A program made the translations under genes and the position numbers. The notes beneath the pieces are model-generated. The model saw only the letters and a program-made list of their open reading frames with translations, did not search any database and was not told the origin of the DNA. Positions 57,835 to 64,000 of a stretch of 64,000 nucleotides of DNA are shown here, one piece after another. This stretch comes from Trichoplax sp. H2 (lineage: Eukaryota; Placozoa; Uniplacotomia; Trichoplacea), in NCBI GenBank assembly GCA_003344405.1, contig NOWV01000170.1, positions 1-64,000 on the forward strand. The letters run 5' to 3'. Position 1 is the first letter of the stretch. Each line of letters opens with the position of its first letter.

Positions 57835-60800
57835 ATGGCGGCACAACACCAGCTGGAAACGGTATCTCGAATTCTTAGAGGAGACTTTACTACCGATCAA
57901 AAGATCGATTCCAAAATTATACGCATATTTACAAGTTCTACCTTTACTGGTAAGACATAGATTGAATAAACGGAGTTAAAACTAAGCATATATACAAGCA
58001 TTCAGATACGTTTGACTTAAAGGTATCTCAATAGTCATTTTTGATTCACATCTGCAGTATCATACTGGTACAGTTGACAAATCAATATTTCTTTATCCAT
58101 CAATACATTTGAACCATTTAGATACTGAAGCAGAACGTAATACTCTAATGGAGAAAGTCTACCCTCGATTAAGAATCCATTGCCAGAAAGCTGGATTCGA
58201 GTTTCAAGTAGTGGATATGCGTTGGGGAATTAAAGATGCCTCAACTGATGATCATTCTGTAGTTGAAATCTGCATGAAACAGATCGAGCAAAGTAGACAA
58301 GTCTCCGTTGGCCCATATTTTATAGTAAGAGACTATGCCTATTACAGTATTAAAGCTACTATTCGGATTAAATTATTTCTTTGAGAAAATACCATAATAT
58401 ATAGGAAGCGTTTATAAGAATAAATGTAATTTTATCCATAGGCTCTCCTAGGCCAGAAATACGGTTATAGACCACTACCCGTTCAAATTGATTCTGTTGA
58501 GTTTAATAAATTACTGGCTAGCATTAAGAGCGATCATGAGGCAGACCGGTTACTTCTGCAAGAGTGGTACTATGAAGATACTAATTCAATACCACCAGTT
58601 AACATTTTACAACCAATTAGTTCCAAATACCCTCATTATGTTAACAATCAGGAAAAGGAATTGCAAGACGAAGCTAGACAATCATGGTGGGCAACTTATA
58701 ATCGACTTGGGATTATATTAAGAGATTTAGCTGATCGGTTGGACATTACACAAGATAGTAAGAAGAAGTATTTCATTTCAGGTTGGTATAGTCATTCCTT
58801 AGCAATTAATTTGGCTTCATAGATTACTGAATCAGTAGAGTAGATCATAAATCTTAAGTCAAGAAATCTAACATGTAAACATTATCTTTGCTTAGTGACA
58901 GAAAGGGAGATCCATCAAGCCGTTTTTCAAGGCAACGGTGAAAATAATCATTATTGCTTATGCTTTAAACGAACAATAAGTGATTTAGATCATATGATTG
59001 CTAGTGGTAGTAAACAAGCTGAGCTTTATACGGATGTAGTATCGACAACACAAGAAGTTGATACTCGAGCTCAGACTTTATTAGCTCAACTACGTGAATC
59101 TAAATTACCCGAAAAATTGCCATCAAGTAATATTCTTCACCACACCGTAGAGTTAAATCAGAGTTTAAAGATTGATCGAACTGCTCATCAAGAATATATT
59201 GCTAGTTTTTGCGATGATTATTATCAAAAATTAATGGAGCTAATTAATGCTTCTATCAAGGACTATCATAACAAACAGGAAATTGTTCATGACCCATTAG
59301 TCGTGGAAATTTTACAACATATTCGTTTCTGTCGAGAAAAATGTCGTACATTCCATGGCCGAGAATCGCTATTAGCTCAAGTACAAGCTTATATCAAGCA
59401 GAAGCAGCCATCCCTTTCGCCCTATGCTGTTTACGGTGAATCTGGCAGCGGTAAAACAACATTCATGGCAAAAGTAGCTTATGAATGCAATCAATGGTTA
59501 GATTGCCCTTCTGCCGTCGTTGTGTTGCGCTTTATAGGAATAACGCCGACATCTTCTAACCTTCGTACCTTATTGCATAGTATTTGTACTCAAGCTGACC
59601 GTGCTTATGGATATAGCACAAGGCTGATACCAAAGGTAGGCCAATTTATCAACTCTTTATCATATTCTACTTACTTTTAATTACAGTTTCGTGAATTATT
59701 AGAACTATTAATGTACAATATAGGCTATATATCGGATGCATCTCATGTTCAGATAATCTTTTATATTATATCAATAATTATAATGACCAATATTTTTACT
59801 ATACATCTATTCCATCCGCCAGTGTTTATTTTCATAAAATTTGGGATAATGTATACTTAGATTGCGTACAGTAAAATCGTTGCTACACTCATAATTATCG
59901 TCTTTAAATTACTAGATAACAGTTCGTTATGACAATTTCTGCATAAATGAGATAAGCAGGATGTGATTGATTTGCTTATAAAATAAATGATTCAGTAAGC
60001 CCTTTAGCAAATTGAATCCAGCGTTTTCAAAGTTATAGCTGTAGAGTAGTAGTAATGAAATTAAAAACTAATTATAAAATGTAATATTCAAGTAAAACGT
60101 AAATGCGGCTAAATACAGTCTTCTACTAATAATAATATCTTTCTATCTTTCCTATAACAGCATTTACAAGAACTTATCGACTACTTCACTACCGTTACAG
60201 TCTCCAGAGGAACCGATAGCAAACCCTTAATTATCTGCTTAGATTCCTTAGATCAGTTATCACCAGAAAACGGAGCACTATTACTAGGTTGGCTACCCCA
60301 AACTTGTAGTAGCTCTTTCAAATTAATAACGTCTACTCTATCAGATGATCAGTACCCATGCTATAAGAAATTAATCTCATTTATTCCTACCAGCCATGTT
60401 TTAAAAGTCCCTACTCTAAACAATTCTGATGCTAAGACAGTTCTGCAAAACTGCCTAAAGCTAAGCAATCGAAAAATCAATCAATCACAACAGCAACTGA
60501 TAGATGAAGCATTTACTCAGTGCTCTTTGCCCTTATACGTCAAGCTCATTTCTCATCAAGCAGAGCAATGGCATTCGTTTACGCCTATCCAAGAATTAAA
60601 ATTAGACTTTACTGTTGACCAAGTTATCCAGCACTATTTTCAACAATTAGAAGAAAAATATGGTAAAATTTATGTTTCGCATTGCTTGGCATATATTACC
60701 GCTAGTAAGAACGGATTAACTGAGTTTGAAATTGAAGATCTTTTATCATGTGATGATCAAGTTCTAAATGAAATCTTTCAATATTGGACGCCACCTATTC

Positions 60801-63718
60801 GTCGTCTTCCTCCATTAATATGGGCACGCTTACGAGAAAGCTTAGGCGATTATTTGGTCGAGCGAGGAGCGGATGGCACCCAAGTGTTTGCCTGGTATCA
60901 TCGACAATTTTCAGCTGCTGCCTCTCGAAGATATTTAACAACGGATTCTACATCATCAATACGTAATTATATATATAAAACTCTTGCAGATTATTTCTCT
61001 GATCGTTGGTATGCTGGTAAAGAATACACTGATTCAAATGGTTTAACCAGATTGTTGGATCGACATACTACTGCTCAACCATTAATTTTAACCGAAAATT
61101 CTAGAAGTCGCCAAATTGTCTACAATTTGCGTAAGATGTCGGAACTGCCTTACCATTTAATTCAATTACAAGAAATTGATCGACTAAAGCAAGATATCTT
61201 ATTTAATTTCGATTGGATCTATCATAAAATTTCAGCGACATCATTCTATCATGTTTTGGATGATTATATGGCTGCAGTAGCGGTTTTTCCTGATGATATC
61301 GAAATTAATGTAATTTATAAGACCATGAGATTATCTTCAACTGCTCTACTCGATTCTGCCTCTCACTTACCATTCCAATTATTAGGAAGGCTATCTAGTC
61401 ATCAATTAAAGCAAATCGACATAAATAACCACTTCGATCTACTACAAAAGCTAATGCAAGATGCTCATTGCAAAACGATAGATTGTATGAGGCCATCGAT
61501 TGCGTGCTTAACAGCACCTGGTGGTGCTTTAATCCAAGCAGTTATTGGCCATACTAGACGCATTAAAGTAATTGCATCAACTACTGATGGGAAACTATTA
61601 ATTACAGCCGATAACGATAAAACAGCCAAGATATGGGATAGCCAACACTTGCGGTTATTGAATAAAATTTCAGGTTTAGGGGCATTAATCCGCATTATTC
61701 CTGCATGTCAGAACGAATATTTCGTTGCTCCGTGCGTGGATAAAGTTCAAATTTGGCATATTGAATCTTGCCAATTAGCCAATGAGTTTTCTTTAAAATG
61801 GAGCTATGCAGCGGTAGTTTCTAGGAGTGATGATTCTAAATTAATATTCATGGATAATGACGATGATCATATCGTCGTATGGGATATGAGAGAAAAGAAA
61901 GAATTGGATAGATTTTGTTATTCATCTTGGTGGCAAATAAAAGATTATCGACGAGGACTTATTGGTGCTTATAAAGATATCGTTGTCCTATATGCTTTAA
62001 CTGATGAAGGCTTAAAGATTCAATGTATTAACTTTCGTACTGATGAAATTACTCTAAACATTCAGGAAGAAAAAGTAGATGTGGAAAATGGTTGTGTTAC
62101 CAGTCAAGGTCAATTAATCTTACCGTTGCAGCGAAATTTAATTAAAATCTACGATCTAAATACCAATCAGCATATTAAAGATATACCGGGAAGTTCTCTA
62201 CGCGAATTTACTGGGGAAAAGAAACATTTAATGGGGCTTGTTCAGTCTGAAAATTTATTTACCTGTACTCAAGGTAAAATTGCTTATTGGAATCTAACAT
62301 CAAGCATTAGTACTCCATTACTAGAATTGCAAGATGCTGATATACCCAATGTTATCCACTTTCTGCATAAGGAAAATGGCAATAATCACTCCTATGTCAT
62401 AGCAACAGCAAAAGGCAATTGCATCTGTTTATGGAAATGTCAGGCAAGCGATGGATTCGATTTCAATCGAGAAGCTAATCAATCTAGTACAGCTTTTAGC
62501 CCAACCCAAATTATGGCACTGTCTCCTGATCAACCGCGTTCCTCCTTAGTCAGTTATGAGGCAGAAAAACAACTTTGCACCGTATGGAACATGAATCAAC
62601 AACCCATCTTGATCCTGAAAAAAGTCAAAACTAAATTATTTAATCAGGGCTTTCTTTTCATCGATAGTAAAAGTGCTCTTGTACGTGATTATGTCATTAA
62701 TTTACAGACCCAATCGCCTATATGCCAATTACAGTGCAATCAAATCAATCCAGATACTATAGCTAAGAACAGTAAAATCATTGAAGAAAATAAATTAGCT
62801 ATCTTATCTCAAGACTGTACCAATATATTTATTTTTTCATTATCGGATGGTAAGATCGTAACAACAATTTCATTTCCTGCTAATAGTACATGCCATAAGG
62901 TTATTTATAGCGAGAATGGCCGAGTTGCTGTAACCCTAATTGGCAGTGATATCATGGCTTGGAATATCGTTGACGGTAAATTAATAGCAAAAAATACTCC
63001 CGCAACTCAACTCGATCATATTTGTTTAGACAACCAAGGCCACTATGTGGCCATGTTTAGTTATCATGGCGAAGTCAATAAAGATGGAACATCCAACTCG
63101 TTAGTCCACCTTTGGAATTTAGCCAAACAACAATTATTAACTTATAAATTAAACTACAGTCCACGAGCTGGAGGTCTGGCACTAACCAAGCAATATATTC
63201 TTGGAGGAGATAATTCTGGTGATATCTCGTTGTGGGCAACTGGTGATGGTAGTTTAGTTCAGCAACTGCATGGCCATTATCACGATGTATATAAAATAAT
63301 TATTAATCAACACGAAGATCGAATGTTGACCATGTCCGAATATGATTACGATGGTACTATCCGTTTATGGGATTTATCAGCTTTAGTTGAGTTAGCAGCA
63401 TTTCGCCCAGATTGGCGAATTGAAAGATCCAATATAGCTTTAATTGATCATGGTCAAAAAATTGTCATAACGTTAGATGGCATCAATCAGTTTATTATCG
63501 TTCAATTTCATTCTGCTGCTGTTGATGAAAATCAAATTATAACTGTATTTGAAGACGAAATTATTGATGTAAGACCAACAACTATCGACTTATCCCAAAT
63601 ACAACCTCCAAAAGATGCTGGAACAAATCAGCAATCACTGTTCCAAGCACAAGCCAAGCTAGAGAAAAAATCCAAGAAAAATCGGAAAAATGTAGCGAGA
63701 TCGTGTATACTATCATAA
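57835..63718 (+). CDS. NACHT and WD-repeat protein of the NWD1/NWD2 type (STAND ATPase)
   Basis: A STAND-class signalling ATPase: sensor WD propellers, a nucleotide-switch NACHT module and an N-terminal effector-like domain. The ligand is unknown. Five exons, 57835-57949, 58122-58324, 58442-58781, 58896-59635, 60161-63718, all in phase, giving 1,651 residues (human NWD1 about 1,560, NWD2 about 1,740). Residues 1-220 match the NWD/TEP1-type N-terminal domain: IRIFTSSTFTDTEAERNTLM, FQVVDMRWGI and LLGQKYGYRPLP. Walker A GESGSGKTT lies near residue 399 and Walker B LIICLDSLDQL near 489. After a winged-helix/helical region, WD40 repeats run from about residue 925 (GHTRRIKVIASTTDGKLLI, TAKIWD) to about 1,585 (GTIRLWDLS). 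The C-terminus is basic. Whether it is the NWD1 or NWD2 orthologue cannot be decided by eye. Confidence 0.92.
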
Positions 63719-63830
63719 GTTAGATCTGAAGAAGTTGAAACAATATCTGACAGAGTCACAGCAATAGTAGTGAGGTAACAAACCAGATGCTGATTCTTTT
63801 CTTTTAACTACAGCATAGATTTGATTATGC

Positions 63831-63836
63831 AATAAA
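63831..63836 (+). terminator. Candidate polyadenylation signal of the NWD-type gene
   Basis: A canonical AATAAA lies 113 bp after the stop codon, in the expected range for a compact genome. Other AATAAA words occur downstream (near 63,911 and 63,929), so the site used is uncertain. Confidence 0.45.
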
Positions 63837-64000
63837 ATACTGAAATAGTATTTCTTCACGGTAGATTAAATTATTTAAGATCAAGAATGATTCTTGCGTT
63901 ATTCATTCCAATAAACTGATGAAGTAATGAATAAAACTGCTAAACATATTTTCATGAAAGATAATTTGTCTTTGAAGAATTCTCCTAAATGAATTTTAAG

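Overview
The window looks nuclear and metazoan, most likely a placozoan (Trichoplax/Hoilungia type) or another early-branching animal. It is very AT-rich. The genes are cut into many small exons by short GT-AG introns. The gene set is animal-like: LRPAP1/RAP, HROB, an NWD-type STAND ATPase, GTF3C4, METTL18, MMUT and NDUFS1. The placozoan call is inference from gene content and architecture. No search was run. Exon boundaries were assembled by hand from splice signals, reading phase and family homology.

Layout. 1-12,250 is repeat DNA: degenerate monomers of about 240 bp ordered into a roughly 4-kb higher-order unit, with one 20-N gap. 12,250-22,760 is gene-poor: one small secreted acidic peptide ORF (minus strand, 13.2-13.4 kb), several diverged duplications, and a second 20-N gap whose two flanks are near copies of each other. 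22.8-45.1 kb is gene-dense: MMUT (minus, 19 exons), GTF3C4 (plus, divergent from MMUT), METTL18 (minus, 10 exons) and NDUFS1 (minus, 24 exons). A ~620-bp repeat lies just downstream of MMUT and, inverted, just downstream of NDUFS1. 45-49 kb is dominated by GTACAGTAC-type palindromes and a ~118-bp minisatellite. 49.3-52.0 kb is an HROB homologue (plus, 11 exons). 53.5-54.5 kb is a nested ~351-bp tandem repeat. 54.7-56.2 kb is LRPAP1/RAP (plus, 2 exons) and 57.8-63.7 kb is an NWD-type NACHT/WD40 gene (plus, 5 exons).

How the genes relate. MMUT (propionyl-CoA catabolism) and NDUFS1 (complex I electron entry) are mitochondrial matrix proteins with visible targeting sequences. GTF3C4 serves RNA polymerase III initiation, METTL18 is a protein histidine methyltransferase, HROB is an MCM8-9 loader for homologous recombination, RAP is an ER chaperone for LDL-receptor family proteins, and the NWD protein is a signalling STAND ATPase. 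They do not form one pathway. The window shows ordinary housekeeping genes between repeat-rich tracts, and I found no convincing new multi-gene system. The most unusual signals are the higher-order satellite, the inverted-repeat pair around the central gene block, and the palindrome-rich minisatellite region.
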